Assembly: GCF_010500245.1 (NCBI RefSeq)
Contig: NZ_JAAGOX010000011.1
Coordinates: 310,001 to 374,000, forward strand
DNA: 64,000 nt
Source of the DNA: Ruegeria sp. PrR005
GTDB lineage: Bacteria > Pseudomonadota > Alphaproteobacteria > Rhodobacterales > Rhodobacteraceae
Direction of reading: 5' to 3'
The notes beneath the pieces are model-generated. The model ran no database searches. It was not told the origin of the DNA and saw only the letters and a list, made by a program, of their open reading frames with translations. The translations under genes and the position numbers were made by a program. Positions 27,461 to 36,492 of this stretch are shown here, piece by piece. Each line of letters opens with the position of its first letter. The first letter of the stretch is position 1.

Positions 27461-28339
27461 CTAAATTGCGACATTTTTGGACAGCAGCAGCGTCGTCCAG
27501 TCACCAATCTCTTCCCGTTCCACCAGATTGGTTCCAACCCGTGAATAAACCTCTATCACATCATCTGCCTGTTCGTTCAGGATACCCGACAGAATCGCGT
27601 ATCCACCCTCGCGCAGATGCGCCGCGACATCCGGGGCAAGGGCCACAAGCGGTCCTTTGAGGATATTTGCGAATATCAGGTCATAGGGGGCATGTGCGCC
27701 AAGCTCGGGATGATCAAATCCCGCTGCTTCCAGGCATGTGACCCTGCCCGCCATCCCGTTCGCCTTCAGGTTTGCCTCTGCCACCTCGACCGCGACGGCG
27801 TCGATGTCCGAGGCCAGCACGTCGCCGTCCCAGACCCGCGCGGCGGCCATGGCCAACACGGCTGTGCCGCAGCCGATATCGGCGACCTTGCCCGCGTCAA
27901 ACCCCTGCTCGATCAACCGGTCGAGAGCGCGCAGGCAGCCCAGCGTGGTGCCGTGATGCCCGGTGCCAAAGGCCATCGACGCCTCAATGAGAAGCGGGAT
28001 GGAATCTGCCGGCACCTTGTCGGCGTCATGGCTTCCATAGACAAAGAACCGACCGGCCTCCACCGGCGAAAGCTCGCGCTTGACATGGGCGACCCAGTCC
28101 GTCTCGGGCAGTTCCGACACGACGAACGGCTGCGCCCCAAACGCCGCCGCCAAGAGCGCCAGCCCAGCGGCGTCCGGGGTCTCCGTGAAGTATCCCCCGA
28201 CTTCCCACAGGCCGGACCCGTCCTCGAGTTCGAATACGCCGACCCCCGTCGGTTCGGGCGTCAGTTGTTCCATGGCCTCACCCAGCGCATCGGCCTGGGA
28301 TTTGCCGGTCAGTGTGGTCAGCGCGGTATAGGTGGGCAT
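27461..28339 (-). CDS. prmA: Ribosomal protein L11 methyltransferase PrmA
   Basis: SAM-dependent methyltransferase acting on ribosomal protein L11. The 292-residue protein has the SAM-binding motif VADIGCGTAVLAMAA (near residue 155), the PrmA-type upstream segment FGTGHHGTTLGCLRAL, and the post-I and IV motifs (VLASDIDAVAVEVA, YDLIFANILKGPL). The start shares one base with the stop of the MATE gene, so it is coupled to it. An MFS-MATE-prmA order is unusual but plausible as an operon. Confidence 0.93.
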   Translation of the reverse strand: MPTYTALTTLTGKSQADALGEAMEQLTPEPTGVGVFELEDGSGLWEVGGYFTETPDAAGLALLAAAFGAQPFVVSELPETDWVAHVKRELSPVEAGRFFVYGSHDADKVPADSIPLLIEASMAFGTGHHGTTLGCLRALDRLIEQGFDAGKVADIGCGTAVLAMAAARVWDGDVLASDIDAVAVEVAEANLKANGMAGRVTCLEAAGFDHPELGAHAPYDLIFANILKGPLVALAPDVAAHLREGGYAILSGILNEQADDVIEVYSRVGTNLVEREEIGDWTTLLLSKNVAI

Positions 28340-29733
28340 CAGCGTCTCCTGTATCTGTCGGGATGCGCGTAGGGCCGTGGCGGCGCAAGGTCAAGCGGTG
28401 GCAGCATATGGCGGCCAAGCCCGATGACGAAGCGCCAACCCCAGTACGCCGCGCCCAGCCCAACGATCAGGCTACACAAGGCCTGGGCAAAGATCACCCC
28501 CTCGGCCCCGTAAAGACCCGCCAGCCATAGCGCGGCCGGAAGCGTCAGCACTCCGTCGCGCAGCCAATTGGTCAGCGTTGCGCGCCGCGCCTTGCCCAGC
28601 GCATTGAACGCCGCGTTCGACACGAAGAGCAGCGAGGCAAACACGAAACCGCCCGCGCCCACATGGGTAAAGGCGCGCAGCACCTCTTGCGCCGGGCCTT
28701 GCAGGTCGAACACCGCGCCGATCCCCGGTGCGGCCGCGCTGAGCAGCGCCCACATGATCAGAGTGTAGCCAACCCCGAACAGCACCGCGTCCCTGTAGGT
28801 CGAGCGCAAACGCGCGTGTTCGCGCGCGCCGAAATTCTGGCCAAAGATACCGCCAATGGCGCCTGCCAGCGAGAAGATACCGCCAAAGGCCACGACCGTC
28901 AGCCGCCCGACAACCGCCCAGCCTGCCATTGCCTGATCACCGAACTGCGCCATGACCGAGGTCAGGATGTAATTGCCGACCGGAGCAGCCAACTGAGTCA
29001 GGATCGCCGCGACGGCAATCGCCATAAACGGCCGAAGCGTTCCTATCACGTCACGCCGCCGGGGCCGTGCCAGCAGGTCGTGCGGCCCGGTGGCAAAGCG
29101 AAGCGCCATCCCCAGCATGACGAAGCGCGACAGCACCACGCCCAGCGCGGCGCCGTCCAGCCCCATGCCAAGACCATAGATCAGGAACGGGTCGATCACC
29201 ATCGCGACCCCGCCGGAAGTCAGGGTTACCGACATCGAGCGTACCCCGTCGCCTTCGGCGCGCAGCGCGCCATTGGCCACCATTCCCGCCGCCATCACGC
29301 CCAGCGAGGGCACCGTCATCGCAAGATACCGCGCCGCCAGCGCCGCCGTCTCGCCGGTCGCGCCAGACAGGCCGACGATCTGGTCGCGAAACACAAAGAT
29401 AAACAGACCAACAAGGCTCTGGACACCAAAGGCGATCATCATCGCGCTGGTGGCGTGCCGCCGGGCGAGGCCGCGCCGTCCCTGCCCGATCCCGCGCGAG
29501 ATCAAGGCCACCGCGCCGATCATCAGCCCGATGCCGACGCTGACCGACAGGAACTGGATGGCAAAGGAAAACCCGATCGCGGCCATCAGGCGCGGCTCGC
29601 CCAGCCGCGAGATCCAGTAGAGATTGGCGGCATCCACCAGGAAAACAAAGGTAATGCCCATGGCGCCGGTCAGGGTCATCCGGACCACGTGACCCATGGT
29701 CGAGCCGCTCAGGAACCTCCCGCGCCGCTCCAT
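28339..29733 (-). CDS. MATE-family efflux transporter
   Basis: Inner-membrane multidrug/toxic compound extrusion transporter of 464 residues with about 12 hydrophobic helices. The two-fold MATE pattern is visible (LYWISRLGEPRLMAAIGFSFAIQ in the first half, GNYILTSVMAQFGDQAMAGWAVVGRL in the second). It probably exports cationic compounds using sodium or proton gradients; the substrate is unknown. The ATG is 6 bases after the MFS stop with GGAG before it. Confidence 0.87.
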   Translation of the reverse strand: MERRGRFLSGSTMGHVVRMTLTGAMGITFVFLVDAANLYWISRLGEPRLMAAIGFSFAIQFLSVSVGIGLMIGAVALISRGIGQGRRGLARRHATSAMMIAFGVQSLVGLFIFVFRDQIVGLSGATGETAALAARYLAMTVPSLGVMAAGMVANGALRAEGDGVRSMSVTLTSGGVAMVIDPFLIYGLGMGLDGAALGVVLSRFVMLGMALRFATGPHDLLARPRRRDVIGTLRPFMAIAVAAILTQLAAPVGNYILTSVMAQFGDQAMAGWAVVGRLTVVAFGGIFSLAGAIGGIFGQNFGAREHARLRSTYRDAVLFGVGYTLIMWALLSAAAPGIGAVFDLQGPAQEVLRAFTHVGAGGFVFASLLFVSNAAFNALGKARRATLTNWLRDGVLTLPAALWLAGLYGAEGVIFAQALCSLIVGLGAAYWGWRFVIGLGRHMLPPLDLAPPRPYAHPDRYRRR

Positions 29734-29739
29734 CCGCGC

Positions 29740-30972
29740 CTACTCCGCCGGGGCGGGTGCGTATTTCGACAGCACCGTTTCGTTGCCCGGTTCGGGATGG
29801 CGGGGAATGAGCAGTGACAGCGCCAGGGAACACAGTGCCATCAAAGCAGCCAGACCAAACACCGCCGAGGGTGACACCACCCACAAAAGACCCAGCAGCA
29901 CCGGCAGGAACACCGCTGCGATATGGTTGATGGTAAAGGCCACGGCAGCCGTGGGGGCGATATCCGCAGGGTCGGCGATCTTCTGGAAATAGGTCTTCAG
30001 CGCCAGCGCCAGGGCGAACAGGATATGATCGATCACATAGAGAACCGCCGCGATCATCACGCCCCAGCCGAACCAGTAGATGCCGCCGTAACAGGCAAAG
30101 ACCAGCGCCAGCCCCGAATATTCGAATATCAGCGTGCGCCGTTCCCCGAACCGCGCCACCGCCCGGCCCAGCATCGGCGCCGCGATCATGTTGATCACCA
30201 GGTTGACCAGGTACAGGCCGGTGAGTTCATGGACGTCGAAGCCGAACTTCTCGACCATCATAAACCCTGCAAATACAACGAAAATCTGCCGCCTGGCACC
30301 CGCCATGAACTGAAGCAGGTAGTAAAGCCAGTAGCGTCGGCGCAGAACCAGTTTCCTGACCTGCGGGGTCGGGGCCTCGAACTGCGGATAGGCCAAAAGA
30401 CAGAACAGAGCCATCACCGCCGTCAGCCCGCCTGCCGCCATGAACACGGTGTTATAGCTCAGCTCGAACCGGTCCCAGGTCAGCACGATCAGCCCATAGA
30501 TCACCAGCGTCGAGGCCGAGCCGGTGGCGACCAGCCATCCCAGCACCTGCGGCGCCCGGTCCTTGGGCAGCCATTGCAGTTGCAGTGACTGATTGACCGT
30601 CTCGTAATAGTGAAAGCCGATCGAGCTGAAAAGCGTCACCATCAACAGCCCGCCGAGGCTTGGGAACCACGCGGTGACGGCCGTCGCGACGCCCAAAAGG
30701 ATCAATGAAACAAGGCCCAAAACCTGTTCGCGCATCACCAGCAGCACGGCGATCACACCGATGGCCAGAAAGCCCGGGATCTCGCGCACCGTGTGCAACA
30801 GGCCGATGTCGGCACCGTCGAAATTTGCGGCTTCGATGACAAAATTGTTGAGCAGCGCGCTCCAGGCGTTGAAGGCAATGGGCATGGTCATCGCCATCAC
30901 GAACAAAAGCGTGATGGGGCGGCGCCAGAACGGCAGGTTTTGCGCCTCGGACAGGGGAACGAGCGATCTCAT
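29740..30972 (-). CDS. MFS transporter
   Basis: Major facilitator of 410 residues with about 12 hydrophobic helices. It starts with a short cytoplasmic N-terminus, then LLFVMAMTMPIAFNAWSALL, and has the central cytoplasmic loop (FEAPTPQVRKLVLRRRYWLYY) expected between helices 6 and 7. Substrate unknown. A strong AGGAAAT ribosome site precedes the ATG. The upstream control region has a perfect 16-bp direct repeat (31071-31118) that may bind a regulator of this gene or of the divergent YeeE gene. Confidence 0.83.
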   Translation of the reverse strand: MRSLVPLSEAQNLPFWRRPITLLFVMAMTMPIAFNAWSALLNNFVIEAANFDGADIGLLHTVREIPGFLAIGVIAVLLVMREQVLGLVSLILLGVATAVTAWFPSLGGLLMVTLFSSIGFHYYETVNQSLQLQWLPKDRAPQVLGWLVATGSASTLVIYGLIVLTWDRFELSYNTVFMAAGGLTAVMALFCLLAYPQFEAPTPQVRKLVLRRRYWLYYLLQFMAGARRQIFVVFAGFMMVEKFGFDVHELTGLYLVNLVINMIAAPMLGRAVARFGERRTLIFEYSGLALVFACYGGIYWFGWGVMIAAVLYVIDHILFALALALKTYFQKIADPADIAPTAAVAFTINHIAAVFLPVLLGLLWVVSPSAVFGLAALMALCSLALSLLIPRHPEPGNETVLSKYAPAPAE

Positions 30973-31070
30973 AAATTTCCTCTACGCCCAATCCAGGACC
31001 TTGGCGAGCAGAAAGCCGGGGGCGCACACAGACCTTGCGCCGATGCGCAGAACCGCCGCCGTGGTTGCAA

Positions 31071-31118
31071 ATTGACCGTTTTGTACTGGCTCCGGAGCAC
31101 CGATTGACCGTTTTGTAC
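31071..31118. repeat. 16-bp direct repeat, 32-bp period (putative operator)
   Basis: ATTGACCGTTTTGTAC occurs twice, at 31071-31086 and 31103-31118, without a mismatch. The 32-base period is three helical turns, so both copies face the same side of the DNA. They lie between the divergent MFS (minus) and YeeE-type (plus) genes, 99 and 90 bp from the two starts. A regulator site is the simplest reading. Confidence 0.7.
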
Positions 31119-31207
31119 AGGGCTTTCGTGCCCGGGATGACATAAATCAAATCAAACATCAGAATGTGTTTCTATAAGTCATCAACCGGAATCGGATGGA
31201 GTCCGCC

Positions 31208-32272
31208 ATGGATATCGTCAGCCTTGTCGAGCGCATCGGCGAAGCCCCCACCGCCGCCCTGTTCGGTCTGATCACCGGCATCACCTTTGGCGTTGCCGCG
31301 CAGCGGTCGCGCTTCTGCCTGCGCGCCGCAACGGTGGAGTTTGCCCGTGGCCAGATGGGGGACAAGGTGGCGGTCTGGCTGCTGACCTTTTCGACCGCGC
31401 TGGTCTGGGTGCAGGCGGCGCAGCTGACCGGGCTGATGAACGCCGCCGATGCCCGCATGATGGCGGTGCCCGGCAGCTGGTCGGGGGCGATCATCGGCGG
31501 GTTGATGTTCGGCGCCGGTATGGTGCTGGCGCGCGGATGTTCGGGGCGCTTGCTGGTGCTGGCGGCGACCGGCAACCTGCGCTCGGTGGTGTCGGGGCTG
31601 ATCTTTGCGGTGGTGGCGCAGATGAGCCTGTCGGGTCTGTTGTCGCCGCTGCGCGACAAGCTGGCGGCGCTGTGGATCACCGAGGGCGGGCGCAACATGA
31701 ACCTGCTCACCACCTTTGGCCTGCCGGAATACGGCGGTCTGGTGCTGGGCCTGATGTGCGCGGTGTTGGCGCTGGTAATCGCGCGCCGCAACGAGATTGG
31801 CGCCGCAAGGCTGGTCTTTGCCTCGGGCGTGGGGTTTGCCGTCGCGCTGGGCTGGGTGCTGACCTATGCGCTGAGCCAGGTGGCCTTTGAACCGGTGCAG
31901 ATCGAAAGCGCCACCTTTACCGGGCCATCGGCGCATACGCTGATGTTCTTTCTCGACCGGAACGCGGTTCTGGAATTCGACGTCGGGCTGGTGCCCGGCG
32001 TATTCATCGGCGCGATGATCGCCGCGGCGCTGGCGGGCGAGATGAAGATCCAGGCCTTTGACGGGCCGGTCACCATGCGCAAGGCGATGATCGGCGCGGC
32101 GCTGATGGGGTTCGGCGGCATGCTGGCGGGTGGATGCGCGATTGGTGCGGGCGTGACCGGCGGTTCGATCTTTGTCGGTACCGCATGGGCGGCGCTGTTT
32201 TTCATGTGGGTGGGGGCCATGGCCACCGATTTCCTGATCGACCAGCGCGCCACCAGCCCCAGGGCCGCCTAG
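31208..32272 (+). CDS. YeeE/YedE-family membrane transporter
   Basis: Inner-membrane protein of 354 residues with about nine or ten hydrophobic helices, of the YeeE/YedE (DUF395) family that moves sulfur compounds such as thiosulfate. The family's Cys-containing motifs are seen twice: AAQRSRFCLRAATVEFARG near the N-terminus and MVLARGCSGRLLVLAATGNLRS in the middle, and GGMLAGGCAIGAGVTGGS near the end. ATG at 31208 has GGAG seven bases upstream and is preferred over the in-frame ATG at 31196. The next genes encode a small secreted protein and a sigma/anti-sigma pair. Confidence 0.83.
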   Translation: MDIVSLVERIGEAPTAALFGLITGITFGVAAQRSRFCLRAATVEFARGQMGDKVAVWLLTFSTALVWVQAAQLTGLMNAADARMMAVPGSWSGAIIGGLMFGAGMVLARGCSGRLLVLAATGNLRSVVSGLIFAVVAQMSLSGLLSPLRDKLAALWITEGGRNMNLLTTFGLPEYGGLVLGLMCAVLALVIARRNEIGAARLVFASGVGFAVALGWVLTYALSQVAFEPVQIESATFTGPSAHTLMFFLDRNAVLEFDVGLVPGVFIGAMIAAALAGEMKIQAFDGPVTMRKAMIGAALMGFGGMLAGGCAIGAGVTGGSIFVGTAWAALFFMWVGAMATDFLIDQRATSPRAA

Positions 32273-32382
32273 GCGCGCGATCACGAAAACGCGAGGTCGG
32301 GGATTATTTGCGACGCGCTGTCGTCCTTTGTTCTGCCGGTTGCATGAGGCGCCGGTTGCATGAGATCAGAAGGACACCCGAT

Positions 32383-32763
32383 ATGACCCTGAAACCCAGC
32401 CTTGCCCTGGCCGCCCTGTCGCTGGCCATTGCCACATCCGCCCTGGCGGGCGCCGCGATCCAGACCGGCGACACCGCCAAGGGCGCGGTGCTGACCGATG
32501 GCAATGGCCTGTCGCTTTATACCTTTGACAAGGACACGCCCGCCGTGTCGAACTGCTATGACGATTGCGCGGCGAAATGGCCGCCGCTCGAGGCCGCGAA
32601 CACCGCCCGGCCGCAGGGCGCGTTCGGCATCGTGCTGCGCGCTGACGGCTCGCGCCAGTGGACCCACAAGGGCATGCCGCTTTACACTTGGGTCAAGGAT
32701 GCCAAGGCCGGTGACATCACCGGTGACGGGGTCAAGGGCGTCTGGCACCTGGCCCGTCCCTGA
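32383..32763 (+). CDS. Small secreted protein with lipoprotein-repeat (PF03640-type) motif
   Basis: 126-residue exported protein. The signal peptide is LALAALSLAIATSALAGA without a lipobox Cys. The mature part carries two copies of the secreted-repeat pattern: GLSLYTFDKDTPAVSNCYDDCAAKWPPL and MPLYTWVKDAKAGDITGDGV, with a Cys pair in the first. Function is unknown; such proteins often sit beside ECF sigma factors. It lies 15 bp before the sigma factor gene, and is likely cotranscribed with it. Confidence 0.8.
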   Translation: MTLKPSLALAALSLAIATSALAGAAIQTGDTAKGAVLTDGNGLSLYTFDKDTPAVSNCYDDCAAKWPPLEAANTARPQGAFGIVLRADGSRQWTHKGMPLYTWVKDAKAGDITGDGVKGVWHLARP

Positions 32764-32778
32764 CGGCGGAGCGGTTGA

Positions 32779-33297
32779 ATGGCGATCCTCGACCAGATCG
32801 AAGCCCTGATCCCCGACTTGCGCCGCTATGCCCATGCGCTGATGCGGGACCGCGAGGCGGGCGACGACCTGGTTCAGGATTGTCTGGAACGGGCGGTGGC
32901 GGGTCTTGCCGGCCGCCGCCCGGACGGCGCGCTCAGGGCCTGGCTGTTTCGCATCCTGATAAACCGGCATCGCGACCTGCGCCGCCGCGCGGCGCGCGCG
33001 GGCCATCTGGTGGCGGTCGAGGATCTGGTGGTGGAACCGGCCCATCCCGCCGGGCAGGACAGCCATATGGCGCTGCGCGAGACCGAGGCCGCGATTGCCC
33101 GCCTGCCCGAAGATCAGCGCCGCGCGCTCTTGCTCGTGGCGCTGGAAGGGGCCAGTTTCGACGAGGCGGCGGCGGCGCTCGACATCCCCAAGGGCACGCT
33201 GATGTCGCGGCTGGCGCGCGCGCGGGCCAATCTGAGAACCATGACCGGGCGCGGGGAACCCTCTGCTGGCCCGGCCCAAAGGGGTAAAGGCGTATGA
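32779..33297 (+). CDS. ECF-type RNA polymerase sigma factor
   Basis: 172-residue extracytoplasmic-function sigma factor. Region 2 is seen near residues 10-75 (YAHALMRDREAGDDLVQDCLERAV, AWLFRILINRHRDLRRR) and region 4 near 100-160 (RLPEDQRRALLLVALEGASFDEAAAALDIPKGTLMSRLARAR), with the helix-turn-helix. The following gene overlaps its stop by 4 bp and encodes its probable anti-sigma factor. Cognate promoter sequence is not recognisable with confidence. Confidence 0.92.
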   Translation: MAILDQIEALIPDLRRYAHALMRDREAGDDLVQDCLERAVAGLAGRRPDGALRAWLFRILINRHRDLRRRAARAGHLVAVEDLVVEPAHPAGQDSHMALRETEAAIARLPEDQRRALLLVALEGASFDEAAAALDIPKGTLMSRLARARANLRTMTGRGEPSAGPAQRGKGV

Positions 33298-34049
33298 CCC
33301 AGGACCCGCTGAGCGACGAAGAGCTGATCGCCTATTTCGAGGATGCGCTGCCAATGGACGAGCGCGCCGCGCTGGAGGCGCGGCTGGCGCAGGATCCGCG
33401 CGCCCAGGCGCTGTTGTCGGACTGGGCGCGGCAAAATGCCGAGATCCGCGCGCTTTACGGCGAGACGGACGCCGAACCGGTGCCCGCGCGGCTGCGCGAG
33501 GCCCTGCGCCCGCCCCCGGCGCCGCGCGCGCCGCTGCTGCGGCAGGCGCTGGCGGCCATGGCCCTGTTGGCGCTGGGTCTTGTCGGAGGCTGGACCGGGC
33601 ACGCCCGGCTGGGGCCCGGCACCCCCGCCCCGGCACTGGCCGATGCGGCGCTGACCGCGCACAGGACATATGTCGTCGAGGTGGTGCATCCGGTCGAGGT
33701 GCCGGCCAGCCAGCGCGACCATATGGACAGCTGGATGTCCAAGCGCATCGGCGCGCCGGTCAGCCCGCCAGACCTGTCAGCCTCGGGCTTTGCCCTGATG
33801 GGCGGGCGCATCCTGCCCGCGGGCGAGCGCGCCGCCGGGCTTTACATGTATGAGAATGCCCAGGGGCAGCGGATCACCCTCTATGTGGCGCAACAAGAGG
33901 CGGGCGACAGCGCCTTTCGCTTTGCCGGAGACCGGCAGACCGAAAGCCTGCAATGGGCCGATGGCGGGCTGGGATATGTCCTGACCGGCGCCCTGCCCCG
34001 CGAGGATCTGCGCCAGATGGCCACGAGCGCCTATGAGCAGCTGCTGTAA
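33294..34049 (+). CDS. Anti-sigma factor, single-pass membrane protein
   Basis: 251-residue protein coupled to the ECF sigma gene (4-bp ATGA overlap). The N-terminal about 75 residues are the sigma-binding part (SDEELIAYFEDALPMDERAALEARL), with no Cys, so it is not a zinc-binding anti-sigma. One membrane helix follows (LLRQALAAMALLALGLVGGW, about residues 77-97), then a periplasmic domain (RTYVVEVVHPVEVPASQ, LMGGRILPAGERAAGLYMYEN). A signal sensed in the periplasm would free the sigma factor. The trigger is unknown. Confidence 0.82.
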   Translation: MTQDPLSDEELIAYFEDALPMDERAALEARLAQDPRAQALLSDWARQNAEIRALYGETDAEPVPARLREALRPPPAPRAPLLRQALAAMALLALGLVGGWTGHARLGPGTPAPALADAALTAHRTYVVEVVHPVEVPASQRDHMDSWMSKRIGAPVSPPDLSASGFALMGGRILPAGERAAGLYMYENAQGQRITLYVAQQEAGDSAFRFAGDRQTESLQWADGGLGYVLTGALPREDLRQMATSAYEQLL

Positions 34050-34066
34050 CCGTGGTGAGGCTGGTC

Positions 34067-34166
34067 AGGGGGCGCTGCCCCCTCAGCCTTCGGCCTCGCC
34101 CCCGGAGTATTGCTGACCAGAAAGAAGCCGAACCGGACTGCTGCTTCTTTCTGGTCAAAAATACTC
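34067..34166. terminator. Composite repeat copy B forming a bidirectional terminator
   Basis: Reverse-oriented copy of the dispersed repeat: the GGGGGCGCTGCCCCC hairpin, then a variable GC part and the CCGGAGTATT end. Beyond it a second half-element lies in the other orientation, so that 34105-34128 and 34143-34166 pair with 22 of 24 bases matched across a 14-base loop. It sits between the convergent anti-sigma and priA genes and should stop transcription from both. Confidence 0.75.
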
Positions 34167-34193
34167 ATGCACGCGTTCGAGGCCCGCGAAGCG

Positions 34194-36389
34194 TCAAAGA
34201 AAGCTCTGCGGGTCGATATCGACGCTGAGGCGCAGGTCACCCTTGAGGCGCAGCGGCGCGATCCAGCGGGCGATCGCTTCTTGCAGCGGCGCGCCCTTGG
34301 GCGCCTTGACCAAGAGCCGCACCCGGTGGCGGCCCCGGACGCGGGCGATGGGGGCGGGTGCGGGGCCGAAGACCTGCGCCCCGATCTGGCGCAGGGGCGC
34401 ATCGTTGCGCGCCAGCGCGTTGCCGAGGTCGAAGACCGGCCCGGCCTCGGGGCCGGACAGGATGATTCCGGCCATGCGCCCGTAGGGTGGCACGCCCGCG
34501 GTCTGCCGCTCGGCGGCCTCGGCCTGCCAGAACCGTTCCTCGTCGCCGCCGAGGATGGCGCGGATCACCGGGTGGTCGGGCTGGAAGGTCTGCAACAGCG
34601 CCTGTCCCGGTTTCTCGGCGCGCCCCGCCCGGCCCGCCACTTGGCGCATCAGCTGGAAGGTGCGTTCGGCGGCGCGCAGATCGGAGCCTTGCAGACCCAG
34701 ATCGGCGTCGATCACCCCCACCAGCGTCAGTTGCGGAAAGTTGTGCCCCTTGGCCACCAGCTGGGTGCCTATGACGATATCGGCCTCGCCCGCCGCGATC
34801 TGTTCGATCCGTTCCTTGAGGGCGCGGGCCGAACCGAAGAGGTCGGAGCTGAGCACCGCCAGCCGCGCCTCGGGAAAGGTGGCGGCGGCCTCTTCGGCGA
34901 GCCGTTCGATGCCGGGACCGACCGGGGCCAGCCGCCCTTCGGCGCCGCAATGGGGACAGGTGTCGGGGATCGGCTTGGTCTCGCCGCACTGATGGCACAT
35001 CAGCCGTTTCAGGAACCGGTGTTCGACCATGCGCGCATCGCAGTGGTCGCAGCCGATCTGCTGGCCGCAGGCGCGGCAGAGCGTGACCGGGGCATAGCCG
35101 CGCCGGTTGATGAAAAGGAGCGACTGTTCGCCTTTGGCCAGCCGGTCGGCCACCGCCGCACGCAAGCTGGGCGAAATCCAGGTGCCGGAGGTCATCGCCT
35201 CGGCCCGCATGTCGATGGCGCGCATCTCGGGCAGGGTGGCGGCGCCGAACCGGGATGAAAGCTCCAGCCGTTCGTATTTGCCCGCCTCTGCATTGGCCCA
35301 GCTTTCGAGCGATGGCGTGGCGCTGGCCAGCACCACCCGCGCGCCACAGATCGCCGCGCGCAGCACGGCCATGTCGCGGGCATTGTAGAGTACGCCATCC
35401 TCCTGCTTGTAGGAGGTGTCGTGTTCCTCATCCACGATGATCAGGCCCAGGTCGCGGAAGGGCAGGAACAGCGCCGAGCGGGCGCCCACCACCAGCTGTG
35501 CCTCGCCCTGCCCCACCATGCGCCAGATGCGTCGGCGTTCAGTCATGGTGGCGCCCGAGTGCCATTCGGCGGGGCGCGCGCCAAAGCGCGCCTCGACCCG
35601 GGTCAGGAACTCGGCCGTGAGCGCGATTTCCGGCAGCAGCACCAGCGCCTGACGGCCCATGCGCAGCGCCTCGGCCACCGCCTCCAGATAGACCTCGGTC
35701 TTGCCTGCACCGGTAACGCCCTTGAGGAGCGTGGTGCCATAGTTGCCGCTGCGCAGCCCGGCACGCAACCTGTCGGCCGCGGCCGCCTGATCCTCGGTCA
35801 GCGGCTTGCCGGGCAGGTCGGAGTCGAGATGCGGATAGGGCAGATCGCGGGGGCTGTCCTCTTCGCGGACGGCGCCCTGTTTGACCAGCCCCTTGACCAC
35901 GGACGAGGTCACCCCGGCCATCTCGGCCAGTTCACGCAGGGTGAAGGCCAGCCCGCCATAGTCGCGCAGCACCGCGAGCACGCGGGCCCGGGCCTCGGTC
36001 ATGCGGTCGGGTTCGGCCCCGCCCAGCCGGTAGATCTTGCGCATCGAGGGCGGATCGCCCAGCCCCGGCGCACGGGTGGCCAGCCGCAGCATCGCGGGCA
36101 GCGGTGTCAGCGTATAATCGGCGGCCCGGATCAGAAAGGCGCGCATTTCCTCGCGCATGGGCGGGACATCGAGCACCCGCAGCACCGAGCGGACCTTGGA
36201 GCGGTCGAAATCACCCCGGCCCGGTCCCCAGATCACGCCCAGCACCTTGCGCGGGCCAAGCGGCACCTCGACAAAGGCGCCCGCGAAACAGCCACCTTCG
36301 GGTGCCTTGTAATCGAGGGTACGGTCGAGCGGTTGCGTGGTCAGGACCGAGACAAGGGAACCGGCATCGTAGAACGCTCCTTCTTCCAT
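34194..36389 (-). CDS. priA: Primosomal helicase PriA
   Basis: Superfamily 2 helicase that restarts replication at collapsed forks. The 731-residue form has an N-terminal DNA-binding domain (TTQPLDRTLDYKAPEGG, AGAFVEVPLGPRKVLGVIWG), Walker A GVTGAGKTEVYLEA, the DEEH box (IIVDEEHDTSYKQE), two Cys clusters binding zinc (CRACGQQIGCDHC and CHQCGETKPIPDTCPHCG), and C-terminal helicase motifs (GTQLVAKGHNFPQLTLVGVIDADLG, RTFQLMRQVAGRAGR). The ATG at 36389 is preferred over in-frame starts upstream that would overlap the divergent XRE gene. Confidence 0.97.
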   Translation of the reverse strand: MEEGAFYDAGSLVSVLTTQPLDRTLDYKAPEGGCFAGAFVEVPLGPRKVLGVIWGPGRGDFDRSKVRSVLRVLDVPPMREEMRAFLIRAADYTLTPLPAMLRLATRAPGLGDPPSMRKIYRLGGAEPDRMTEARARVLAVLRDYGGLAFTLRELAEMAGVTSSVVKGLVKQGAVREEDSPRDLPYPHLDSDLPGKPLTEDQAAAADRLRAGLRSGNYGTTLLKGVTGAGKTEVYLEAVAEALRMGRQALVLLPEIALTAEFLTRVEARFGARPAEWHSGATMTERRRIWRMVGQGEAQLVVGARSALFLPFRDLGLIIVDEEHDTSYKQEDGVLYNARDMAVLRAAICGARVVLASATPSLESWANAEAGKYERLELSSRFGAATLPEMRAIDMRAEAMTSGTWISPSLRAAVADRLAKGEQSLLFINRRGYAPVTLCRACGQQIGCDHCDARMVEHRFLKRLMCHQCGETKPIPDTCPHCGAEGRLAPVGPGIERLAEEAAATFPEARLAVLSSDLFGSARALKERIEQIAAGEADIVIGTQLVAKGHNFPQLTLVGVIDADLGLQGSDLRAAERTFQLMRQVAGRAGRAEKPGQALLQTFQPDHPVIRAILGGDEERFWQAEAAERQTAGVPPYGRMAGIILSGPEAGPVFDLGNALARNDAPLRQIGAQVFGPAPAPIARVRGRHRVRLLVKAPKGAPLQEAIARWIAPLRLKGDLRLSVDIDPQSFL

Positions 36390-36492
36390 TGCCGAATGCC
36401 CCCGGATAGCCTGCTTCCAACACCGCCCGGCGGCTGCGGCCTGGGATCGACAGGGCGCAGCGGGCGGTCTCATTTGGTTCGAGGTACCGCAC

